This document shows, piece after piece, positions 24,001 through 34,243 of a DNA stretch of 64,000 nt. Below the pieces are notes generated by a model. The model did no database searches. It worked only from the letters and a program-made list of their open reading frames with translations, and was not told the origin of the DNA. How positions within the stretch are numbered: the stretch's first letter is position 1; each line of letters starts with the position of its first letter. The stretch lies in contig JAMPIT010000484.1 in the NCBI GenBank assembly GCA_026261815.1, forward strand, positions 16,714,501 through 16,778,500, read 5' to 3'. The DNA comes from Monarcha castaneiventris obscurior. Taxonomy: Eukaryota; Chordata; Aves; Passeriformes; Monarchidae. The position numbers and the translations under genes are program-made.

Positions 24001-27000
24001 CCTGGCTCAGTGCTGCACAAGAGGTGGTTTCACTCTGATGTGAATTAGCACAGGAGGAGATGCTGCAATTAGAGTAATTGGAGGTTGCTTATAGCATATA
24101 GGAGCAAGAGGAATAAATAAGCTTTTGTTTAAGATACTGCTTCTGGTGTGGCACGTCTTGGGTCTGAGCTCAGCAGGGTGAAATATTCGTTCTTTTGTCT
24201 GTTTTGATGCATTTATCTCCAATTTTATGCAAAAGAACTCATTTTGGTGTATATTCAGAGTAGATGAAAACTTCTATTGGACTGTTGGTTTTGATTGTGG
24301 GTGTTTTGTGGGTTTTTTTGGCTAGTAGGATCAAGCAGTCAGATTGCATCTCAGTAGCTCCCCATGCTTCCTTTCCACCACTCATTTGGCAGTTATAACT
24401 ACTGGGTTTTTTAATTAATCTCCACATGGAGTTTACTCAGATTTGATATTTCAGTCTTACTAAACTGGACTTAATGTTGTCTAGATTCTGTGCATGCTCT
24501 TGCCCTTGTGCAGAAGATAAGCTTGGGGAAAAGATGCACTGGAGACTCAATTTTCCAAGGATGTAGTTCTGAAGAGAATAAATTAAGTTACTGAATTCCC
24601 ATTAAGTTTCTTGACCCTACATGTGTATATTTTTGTCTTAAAAACAGAGCTGCAATGATAGATGAAGGCAGTGGATTTTCAGGTCATTGGAAACAGGGTT
24701 ATTCTTCCAGATTTGCTTTGACACAGAAATAAATTTGTAGTTGTAAAATGGGAAGCAGCTGACTAACTAGTTCATAATGTGGGTCAGCATTGTAAAACGT
24801 TCCAGTCCCATTCCAGGGATACTGACAGTGTCAGCACCAGTGAGACCATAGTAGAATAATAAAAGAAGAGTAGAATAATCATAAACTGTTCTTCATCAGT
24901 AGTAATATCAAAGATTATAGCAATGCTGGAGATGAAAAACAAACCCTGAAGTGTAGAACTGATGTGCAAGGAAAGGAGGGAGAACTGGAGGTGGCTTGGT
25001 CCTTTGGGGTGGCCTCTTGGCACTGTTGCCCTCTCCTTCTCTGGGTCCTGTCCATGGATGTCCTTTCCAAATGCCTCTTCCTGATCCACAGGTCTCAAAT
25101 ACTGCAGTTGGCTCAAAGTCCCCTTAATTATTTATATGTAAAAGCTCAAGAGGACTCCAGGGAGGACTGGAAATGAAAGGAAGGAATGTAAAGGTTGTTA
25201 CTGCAGTGGTGCTGGAATAAGGGAACAGGTGATCAATAGGTAGGTGAGAGAGGTGGTGGCTGCTTCATTTCTTGAAAAGCACTGGAATAGGGGGACAGGA
25301 ACCAGATTTTCTCCATGGCTCTAACAAGGAGAAGATGAATTGCAAATTTTAAAAGATTTCCACTTATTAATGGAGGAAAACCGTGCAAGAGACCATCAAG
25401 TGATATCCCAGAATATCCCTCTTTGGGTGCTTTAAAAGCAGTCTAAGCAATACAGCTTTTGTTAATGAATGAAATACATGCAGAGAGCTCAGCTCAAAGA
25501 CTTGGCAGTGCCTTCCCTGCCATTGTCTGAGAGACAGCCTGCACAGGATTTTGTGGCACACAGGATTGCATTCAGCTCCTGTATGGAAATGAAATGCTTA
25601 TTAGAGCTGAAATAATAATCTTAAAAAACCTAAAAAAAATCCCCTGTTTTGAAAGTTCAAGACTACATCTTATTGGAAATTTAAAATACAATATAGAACA
25701 TTGATTTATATATTAGGTAGATAGAGGTAGCTATGAAGATGTAATATTGTTGTTGTAATGTGACTGTCAGTGTAATGTTCTGAAGTTCTAGTGTTGTCCT
25801 GCTCTCCACTTAACACATCACAAAATTCTTACTGAAAGAATGGATGATACCATGTCATAAAAGCATTGGTAAAATGTTCTTAACTTACTGACATCTCAAA
25901 AGAATCATCAAATATATGTTTCTTATGGACTTCTTTGTGGCATTTCAGCAGTCTCTGAGGTTATAATATTGGTGACAAATAAATTAAAATTATAACTGAA
26001 TGGGGTTGTGGGATACATGGAGTTTGTAGTAATAGTCAGTCACAGGGAGAGTGAGACAGCCAGAGAGGATGATCTGGGTTGCTGAGCATCATTAACTTAC
26101 ATAAATTATCCTGCAGAGGTGTATAATGAGGTGTATGGGTCATGCTCAAGAATTAAAGATCATTTCAACAAAAGTAATAATTCTGAAAATATATCAGTAT
26201 TTATAATGGCCAGGTCACATAAACTCACAGCATAAAGCTGTGTGGAAGGGCCAAGAGATGATGTCTGATAAATCACCGTTAGGGTGAGGGGGGACTTGTG
26301 GAACCCACAGCTGTGTGTGTATTTATGAGGGAGGTGGTCTCAGGACCAGGCTGTTACACCCTTACAGCTTTAGAACCGCTCATGAAATGCTGCTGAAAAA
26401 TTGCACCGTGGGTAAGTTCTACAAAACGATTCCAGCACTTTTTCTTGGATTTTTTAGCAGTGTTAAATTGCTTATTTGTGCATGGGGATATCACTGGTGT
26501 CCCTGCCCTGCAAGAAATGAGCTTCTCTGAAGGGCTCTAACACAGAAGGGTGACAGAAAGCAGTGGCTGTGCACTGAAATGAGGCGTTTCTGAGCTGCTG
26601 TGATCCACGTGCTTTAACAGCAGCCATGAGAGGCCTTTGCAGCAAGCTGCCAAAGGAGGTGGTGTGGACACTGTGCTTTCGTGGCCAACAGTGGATAATA
26701 TGCTGGCAGATGTATCAAATGAAGGCTGCTGGAGTTGATGCAGTTCTACTGGATAGGGCTGAAAGAACCTGTGATTTAATGGAAGATTTAATGATGTGCT
26801 CTGACTTTATTTCTGTGAAAATCTAGGAAGAAAACTTTGGTCAATACTCAGGGGGCTGCTGCACACTAGGGAAAAAATTGCTCATCAAGCTTACTTTTAC
26901 ACATTAATTCTCTGTCTTAAGAAATAATGAGAAAGTCCATGTCTTACCATGCATTGTGAGGATTGTTCGTTTCGCAGTCTGGTTAAACGTGCTGGTTTTA

Positions 27001-27282
27001 TTCATCAAAGGGCTGCTTAATTTGATTGGTAAGAGTTATATCAGTTGAATCTTAATGTATTTGAATTAGTATCTTGCTTCTATAAATGCTGCTCTGTGTT
27101 GAAGGAGATGGCTTAATTGGTATTCTTGTAACTTTTAGTTTTGAGTGGATTTTAATGAACTCAGTTTTACCAAAGGCACAGTGTACCTCTGAGCAAGTTT
27201 GCCTTAGCCTTTGCCTGGAGGAGTTGTAATGTGTACAGATTCTGTGCTTTTTATATTCACATTATTTTAATGTTATTGCATC

Positions 27283-27294
27283 ATGAATATGCAT
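27283..27294. promoter_or_regulatory. POU-factor dimer-type motif
   Basis: ATGAATATGCAT matches the palindromic POU dimer site (MORE-type, ATGMATATKCAT). It lies 217 bases before exon 4 in an AT-rich stretch. A single 12-bp match in 56 kb of intron may be chance. Confidence 0.25.
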
Positions 27295-27511
27295 CAACAC
27301 AATGTTTTCACACGCAGACTACTTACTATTAAAAATCTGTGCTATTCCATTTAATTTTGTATATACCAATGAATACTGTTGCATATACTTTGGAATTATG
27401 GCAACCACTGCATTTTTTTTTTTTACATAAAACCACAATCTACCTGTGTTTTTCTGTTGAAGTATGTACAGGAAAAGCTCATTGTTTTTTTTAACATTGT
27501 TTGTTTTTCAG

Positions 27512-27593
27512 TGAGAGGTTCATGGTGAGGTTAAACAAGAATGGAGGCCCCAGGAATCCAGAGAAGATCGATCGAATGTGTGCACTTTTCACA
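27512..27593 (+). CDS. DOCK3: DOCK3 window exon 4 (82 nt)
   Basis: Acceptor ttgtttttcag, donor gtacgt. The first base completes the serine codon split with exon 3. It then reads ERFMVRLNKNGGPRNPEKID and RMCALFT (fragment residues 95-121), ending in phase 0. LNKNGGPRNPEK is typical of DOCK3 and differs from DOCK4 (LNRNGLPKAPDK by memory). It continues the C2-like strands before DHR-1. Confidence 0.95.
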
Positions 27594-30500
27594 GTACGTG
27601 TCTGTTCCCTTTCTTCTCCCCTCACAGGAGTGGGATTGGAGGTTTCCTGAGGGGAAAGAAACTCAGTTCTTCCTCTCCAATATAATCAGTAGAACAGAAA
27701 ACACTTTTAAGTTTTGTTATGGTTTTGATTAAATGTTAACATAGAAAGTGAATGTTCTTCTAAATTATTTTTATGGCTTAGTGAATATTCTGAAGTACTT
27801 CCTTTTAACTGCATTTGTTCCTGCATATATTGTGAAATTTTGAATATTTTCATTGGATGTGCTGTGCTCTTAGATAACAGACCATAGGAAAAGGCTGTGA
27901 TGGCCTGAACATAAGACAAGGCACTTTTTTCTGAATGAAAATCAGACAAGTGTTATCCCTTGTCCTGTCCCTACATGCCCTTGCCAGAAATCCCTTCTGT
28001 GCTGGTCTTAAGTTCTGTTTAAAATTCCTTCAGAATCAAGTGTCAGACCATGATTTTTTCTGCTACTTTTCCTCAGAAAGGATATAAAAATCTAGAGACA
28101 CCGAAACTTAACAGCTCCTTGCAGAAAAACTATGAGGAATCTCAGATCACAAGTGTGATAAACACCTTCCATCGTGACTCACCTTTACTTAGTGCACATG
28201 CTGGAAGCTCTGTGACAGAAGTATTTTTACCTTCAGTGAAAAAAAAGAGCAGAGCTTTGGTTCTGGCAGTGACGCCCTCTGAGGTCAGGCAGGGCTGGAC
28301 ACTGAACTGTGCATGGTCCCCAGCACTGTTCCCTTCTCTCTGTAAAGAGGGCAGCAGAATTGCTTCTCTAGGGAACAGAATACATCCAGCCAGGTGTAGG
28401 GATGCTCAGTTCTGTCTCCATCTGGATCTAGGAGATGCAGGTCAGTCCAAAAGTAGCCCTGACCTGGATGCTGACATCAGTAGCAGTGTGGGTTTGGTAC
28501 CAGCAGTGAGGTGCTGCCAGCTGATGGAACATCAGCAGGGGTGACAGCATCACCCACAGATGGTGACTCCAACCCAGAGTCTGGCCCTGCTGAGAGAAGG
28601 TGGGCAGGGGTTAAGGATCAGCACTGGTGTCTGAGTCAGGTGAAAGGCAGGAGTGCAGCATCAGGAGCTGCCCTAAGGAATACTCCCAAAAGGCAGCACA
28701 GACTGCTTTGTACCAGCTTTGGCACTTTCTGGCCTCTGAGGTTCATCATTTTGGAAAAGATTTTCAGCATCCAACTTCCCCACCCTCACCGATGCCACAC
28801 TACTTGGGGTCATGGAACAACTGTCCTGTTTCTCTGTGGGTGGTGAATAGTCTGAGACAGTTTTGCTCTGGTGATCTGCAAACCAGCCTTTACACCCTTT
28901 AAAAAATAATGATAAACTGCAGCCAGGGCCATAACAGTTCCAGGAGACCTGCTGCATACCCTGAGTGGGGCCTCTGTAGTCCAAGAGCAGCCAGCCCTGA
29001 GATTGCAGACGTGCCACTGCAGCCCCAGTGCTGACCAGAGAAACCTCCTGAGCTCCTTCTCTTATCACTATGCAAAAATACCAAAGCTGCTGCAGTCTCA
29101 GCTCTCCAAGGTGCTCACACTCCATCCCAGGCTGGTGGAGGTGCTTAGACTCTCTCACTCATCTGCTGGAATGTGTACTCTACATAACAGGAATTGTAAT
29201 AGGAAAAATTATCTGTGCAAAGAATCTCACACTTCTAATACAGTATTTTTCATCAATGCATTCAAAGGACTTTCCAAAGTGTGTTGTAAAAGAGCAACAA
29301 ATAATTGCTTTTTTGAATAACCATTTTATCTGCAGAGGTTCTATCTTATCATAATTTCTTAATTATGAAATGCTTCTAAGATAAGAGAATTCTGTGATTT
29401 TCAGGTCTGTTCCCAAGCTTGTGTTCATCTTGACTTTAAATCTATTTATTTATTTCCTTGCCCTCCCTCACAACACTGCAGTATCTTTCTAAAACTCTCA
29501 TCTTTCCCCAAGGCAAGCAGCCCATATCTTAGATAATTCAAGTGATCCCTGTCTTTTCCTGCTATCTCTGTTACTTCTAAGGGTTCAGCTGTCTCCTTGT
29601 GTAAGATATCAAAATTACCCAGGTTTTGGTTTTACATCTGCTGTCATATCATAGCAAAGGTGAGAAACTGCTTGCTCTGGAGATCAAAGCTCACTCAAGC
29701 AAACCTCAGCCTGTGCACACATTAGAAAGGCTCCTGGGTCTGAATTAAAATGTAACTACACTGTATAAAGTTATTGTTTTTGTTAAATATGTGGCCTATG
29801 AGGTTGGCAGCTGAATTAAATAACTAATTAGTGGCAGACAGGTATCCTTGATTCCAGTGGTTTGGGGGTGGTTGTGATGGTGTTTGGGTTTTTTAACACA
29901 CAAGCAGAGCTTTCTAGAAACCAGCATTGTAGAGAGCTAACCCTTATTGTAGAGTAACTCTCTTCCATACTCAATTCTGGGGGGAAAATTTAGGGGTGAT
30001 TTTCTAAAAAGCCATTCAGTTAGAATTATAATGAAATTATGTTGTGTGTCAGTCAGTATCCTTTAGGAAGCTCAGAAGGATGTGGGAAATACCCATCCTG
30101 TGGATGCAGTCCTAAGAATAACCAGTAAATGTAGTTTGTTCTCTCCTGGTCCTAGGACATGTGCATGGATTCTCTGCAGAGGAATTACCTAAAAACTTCC
30201 TCGCAGGGGTTGGAGCTTTTGGTTGTTTGGTCCATGTCATAGTACAAATTTCTTGCCTTGCAAAAAAGCCTGTGCTGTACAAATTGAAATACAAGGCCAT
30301 CTGGGCCCACAGTTTTTGTCTTTTGCCTGTGACACAGTAAATTTTCTTGTGAAATTGGAAAAGCAGCTAAAGTGTGAACCCATCAATATGTTCATGCCCT
30401 GCCATTTTCTGATGTTTTGACAGCTGCCCTTTGAAAAAATAGTTCTTTAAATTGCGGTTAATTAAGAACTGGTAATCTGATGGTGTAATAAAATTCCCCC

Positions 30501-32001
30501 TGTCAAAGCACAGATATTTGCAGGAATTTATTGCTCTCTTGAGCATTAAGTATTACCTCCAAGGTTTTTTTGATTTTTGAAATGTCTTGCAGGCACTACT
30601 GAGGTAAAAACTGTGTCAAATCCCTTTTAGTGTGGAACTTCATGTCTCCAAGACATGCAAGATAAAGGCTACCATATGTTACACTGGTATGTTGGGTGAT
30701 GGAGAAAGCCTAGAAAGTGTGTTCCCTTCTTGGTGCAGCAGCAGAATCGAGCCTCAGGAGGAAATGCTAAGGATTATTTATGTAGCTTAATTTTTTGGCA
30801 CTGGAGGGACACGATCTGCTGCTTAGCAGCATCCCAAACAGTGGCTCTGCAGCTCCCTGCATGTGCTGCCCTGGGAAATGCAGTGCTGCTTTTGGAGGGC
30901 AAGGGGGTACAGCCATGAACTAAATTATAATTTAGCAATATAACACAACTGGGAGGGGATTGAAACTTCTCCTTAGGATAAATTCCCTTTATGCCTAGTT
31001 CTGAGTCACTGTGCCAGCTCTTACTGTGCTGTGTGGCACCGTGATCTGGAGTTGCATTGCCATCATAATCTCACTGGGTGAGATCTGGGTTCTCAAGGCA
31101 CATGGGAAAGAAATTCCCTGTGTGATTTAAGGTTCATGTTTTAGCTTTCAGCAAAATGCAGTTTTAAATTCTAAATTGGTTCAGATTAGGAATGACAGAT
31201 CTTTGATGTCCACAGTTTAAATTTCCTCTCCTCTTTACATAAAAATAGCATTATTTCCTTTTACAGTGGTTATAATACCATATAGCTGAGGAGCTTTTTA
31301 AAGAAAACCATGAGATTTTATCTGAATCAGAGATTGTTCCAGTTAATTTTTGTGTAAAGTAGTACCTGACAGTGAGATGACAGCACTTAGTAGAGAAAGA
31401 GGCAGCAGCTGTTGCTGTAGAGCACGAGGAGCCTTTTTGCATCAGTCTAAAACAGGGATGAACATTCTCTCAATACACAGTATCTGTTTAAAATCTTGTC
31501 TGGGAGGTGAGTGGCATAAGGAAAACTGGTTTTTAGGAAGAAATGTTTCTTAGACCTTTCCTGTAACTAAAAAAAATTAAAATGCAGGAGGAATGTCTCA
31601 GAAGTTGATGTTTGTTTATGAAGTTATCAGTGAAAACTACAACATGCCAAGGAAATTGCAATGGTGGCTTCTGACATGTGAATGCAAAATGGTGCAGTAA
31701 TGAATTACTGAAAAGTGTCCTATGTGTATTTTCTTTTTTAAATTTTTTTTATTATTTTCTTAATTTATTTATTACCTTTATTTTTGAAGTTTTATCAGTC
31801 AATGGCACTTACTTGTCTTCATTAACTTCTGCTTCCCTTTTGCTCTTCTGCAGGTTCTCCTTTTCCTGTTGTTTGGTTTTTCTTGAAGCTCATTTTTAAG
31901 TCTTGACCTGCTCTTCTGTAACATGGGATTTCAGAGTTTTCATCACGTTTATAGTTGCAGGCACTTATGTTGCAATGTCTCTATTTTTTCCTATCTTCCA
32001 G
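27594..32001 (+). other. Intron between window exons 4 and 5
   Basis: A 4.4-kb intron. No repeat family was recognised with confidence. A GC-richer part at about 28190-29160 carries long but unrelated open frames on both strands (28050-28544 +, 28673-29158 -) with no motif. The 31730-31780 stretch is T-rich. Confidence 0.7.
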
Positions 32002-32062
32002 GATCTCAGCAGCAAGGACATGAAGAGGGATTTGTACATAGTTGCCCATGTAATCAGAATAG
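32002..32062 (+). CDS. DOCK3: DOCK3 window exon 5 (61 nt)
   Basis: Acceptor cctatcttccag, donor gtacag. It encodes DLSSKDMKRDLYIVAHVIRI (fragment residues 122-141) plus the first base of a glycine codon. The motif DLYIVAHVIRIGRM, completed by exon 6, is shared across the DOCK-A/B families. The exon is too short to show as a long open frame but its junction phases fit both neighbours. Confidence 0.95.
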
Positions 32063-34095
32063 GTACAGTATGATTTAGTGCTTGAAATATCTGTAATAAA
32101 CAGTGTTCTCAGGGTATTTTTAAATGTATGTTTTAATTAGCTGACTTCAAAATGATTTATACATTTAGAAAACTCAGTCATAGACTGACATTCAGACCAT
32201 ATGGAGCTAAGTGTTACAAAGTTACTGATGACTGTTCAACAGAGATTTTGTTTTTCTGAGTCTGAAACACAATTTTTGATTAAACACCACATTTAAGGGA
32301 GAGGGACAAACTAAAAAGGCTTTTTGTTAAATGTTTAAAAACTTCAAATGAGGTCTTTTTACTGGTGATTATAGCTGGGTTACAGGGCAGCATGTCTGAC
32401 CATCCACATCGAGTAAATCAGAGGCTGTTAGACAAATATATATCAAGATCTGTTTGCTGCTGTAGGAGTCTGTGGTACAAGCCCATATTTTAGGTGTGTT
32501 AAGTATATTTTATTTTAAATGTTAGGCCTAAAATGTTAACAGTGTGCAGTAGGAGTAGCAGAGACAGTTTCCTCAGCTGTATTACTGTAAACAAGTGAGT
32601 GGTGCAGTGCTGTTCATGTGTTCCAGTTTTCAGGTGGCTGAAGAATGGCCAGGCAGCAATTGCCAGGAAAGGGCTTTTAGGCTGTTGCCAGCCCAGTCAC
32701 TGCTAACACCCATTACCAGCCACAGCCACCTTTTCTGAAGTACAGCAGCTCTAAACAGAGCTTTGTGTGCTGTCCTGGGAATGGCAATGTGCCTTCAGAG
32801 CCACAGCTGTGTCAGAGGGGTCGGGCTTTCATTATCTGACTGCACCTTGTCATGAGATCCTACACATCAGAATGGCTCTGTTATCACTTGAGGTGATAAA
32901 TGAAGCTTGTAGAAAGGTGCTGTATTAACCCTGATGCAGGAAGAACTGGACAAATTATTATATGTAATGTTACAAGTTCACTTAGATTATCACAGTGATT
33001 TTTCTGGCCTTGGCATTTTTTGCTCTATTTATAAACTGCCTCAGTAATAGGAAGTTAATCACTGAGCAGCTTTGTACCTCAGAATTCTCCTTCCTGTGCT
33101 CCAAGAAGGATCCATCCAATAACCAATAGATGATATTATATCTATTATATACAATATATAATACATTCCCTTAAAGCAGTTGAATAAAATGAAAATGTGT
33201 GCAAACAGTGCACTCTAAGGAAGGAGCACAGTGAATCTCTGTGTGGGTCAGACTGCTGAGTACAAGCCATATTCTTGGCTCATTCCAAAGATGATTTGTA
33301 GTCAGCCCAGCTGGATGCAAATATGTGTCATGGAGCTGCAAATCAAAGCTGGCCAGACATGACGCTGCTCACTTTGCCCTTGACTGTTTTTGGCTAAGTG
33401 AGGGGTAGGTTCAGATGGACTCTGGGTTTCAAAAGTTTAAGGGTGAAAAGCTGTGGTGGGTTGAGCCCAGGTGGACACCAGAAGCCCTCCAAGCTGCTCT
33501 GTCACTCTCCTCCTCAGCAGGATGGGGCTGGGGGGAGAAATAAAATGGAAGAAAATTTATGGGTGAAGATAAAGGTAGTCTGATAAAGCAAAGGCCATGT
33601 GCAGAAGCAAAGGAAAGCAAAAGATTCATTCTCTACTTTGAGTCAGCCATCAATGTCCAGTCACTTCCCAGGAATCCAGGCTGTATAGAGCCAAAGCTCA
33701 CAGTGACAAACGTCCCCCTCTCCTCCTTCCCCTCGTGTTGCTGAGCAGATGCCAGGTGCTGTGGGGCATCCCTCTGGCCCCTGGGGATCCTGGCCATGCC
33801 CCCTCCCAGCCCTGCCCCCCAGGCTCCTGGAGAGGGGGATGCTGCAGAGGCAGCCCTGGTGCTGTGCCAGCCCTGCTCACATCCCTGGGCTGTTCTCTGC
33901 ATCTCCCTGGGCACCAGCACAGCCCGGGGCAGGGGGAGAACCAGCTGCAGCTCCTGCAGAGCCAGGGCTGGAGTCTCAGCCTGCAGCCAGGAGCTGAAAG
34001 TGGCCTGGGTGTGCGTTCTCAGAGGGGTGATGAGCACAGCAGGCAGGCTGTGGCTGCCTGTCCATCCCTGATGTTTGCCATTTCCTTCACCTCAG
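32063..34095 (+). other. Intron between window exons 5 and 6
   Basis: A 2.0-kb intron. It includes a GATA-type inverted pair (TTATCAC...GTGATAA, 32881-32899), an AT-rich patch at 33125-33170, and an endogenous retrovirus LTR fragment (33452-33850) followed by a GC-rich stretch up to exon 6. Confidence 0.8.
33452..33850 (-). mobile_element. Avian endogenous retrovirus LTR fragment (solo LTR)
   Basis: The + strand begins tgtggtgggttgagcccagg, the reverse complement of the 3' end of a common avian ERV LTR (ERVL/ERVK-like, by memory of bird repeats). Further pieces in matching order are the pyrimidine/purine block near 33500-33550, the 'agataaaggtagtctgataaagcaaaggcc' type block near 33569-33597, and the 'ggggcatccctctggcccc' block near 33762. 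No gag, pol or env sequence is nearby, so it is a solo or decayed LTR. The far end is unclear because homology fades into GC-rich sequence. It lies about 250 bases before exon 6, antisense to DOCK3. Confidence 0.7.
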
Positions 34096-34243
34096 GTCGG
34101 ATGCTGCTCAATGACTCCAAGAAGGGGCCCCCCCACTTGCACTATCGCCGGCCCTACGGCTGTGCCGTGCTCAGCATCATGGACGTGCTCCAGTCCATCT
34201 CAGAAATCAAGGAGGAGAAGGACTTTGTTCTCAAAGTTTACAC
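34096..34243 (+). CDS. DOCK3: DOCK3 window exon 6 (148 nt)
   Basis: Acceptor ccttcacctcag, donor gtgagt. It completes the split glycine, then reads RMLLNDSKKGPPHLHYRRPY, GCAVLSIMDVLQSISEIKEE and KDFVLKVY (fragment residues 143-190), and ends with two bases of a threonine codon. HYRRPYGCAVLS is a strong family motif. The reading frame stays open for about 360 bases upstream into the intron (from 33735), which I attribute to GC-rich sequence; the acceptor and family match set the start. Confidence 0.95.

Larger units (their letters stand above)
12641..27511 (+). other. Intron between window exons 3 and 4
   Basis: A 14.9-kb intron, the longest in view. It holds CR1 remnants at 13523-13755, 15070-15930 and 16159-16545, an inverted repeat at 19670-19785, a candidate regulatory block at about 20640-21040, and a POU-type motif at 27283-27294, 217 bases before exon 4. 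Nothing clear was seen in 16.6-19.6 kb or 21.1-27.2 kb beyond short homopolymer runs (for example the T-run near 27413-27424). Confidence 0.75.

Noticed and set aside
33735..33997. Several overlapping + frames in the GC-rich LTR flank as a separate gene
   Set aside because: Frames are open in several registers and on both strands, as expected for CpG-poor GC-rich sequence; no family match.
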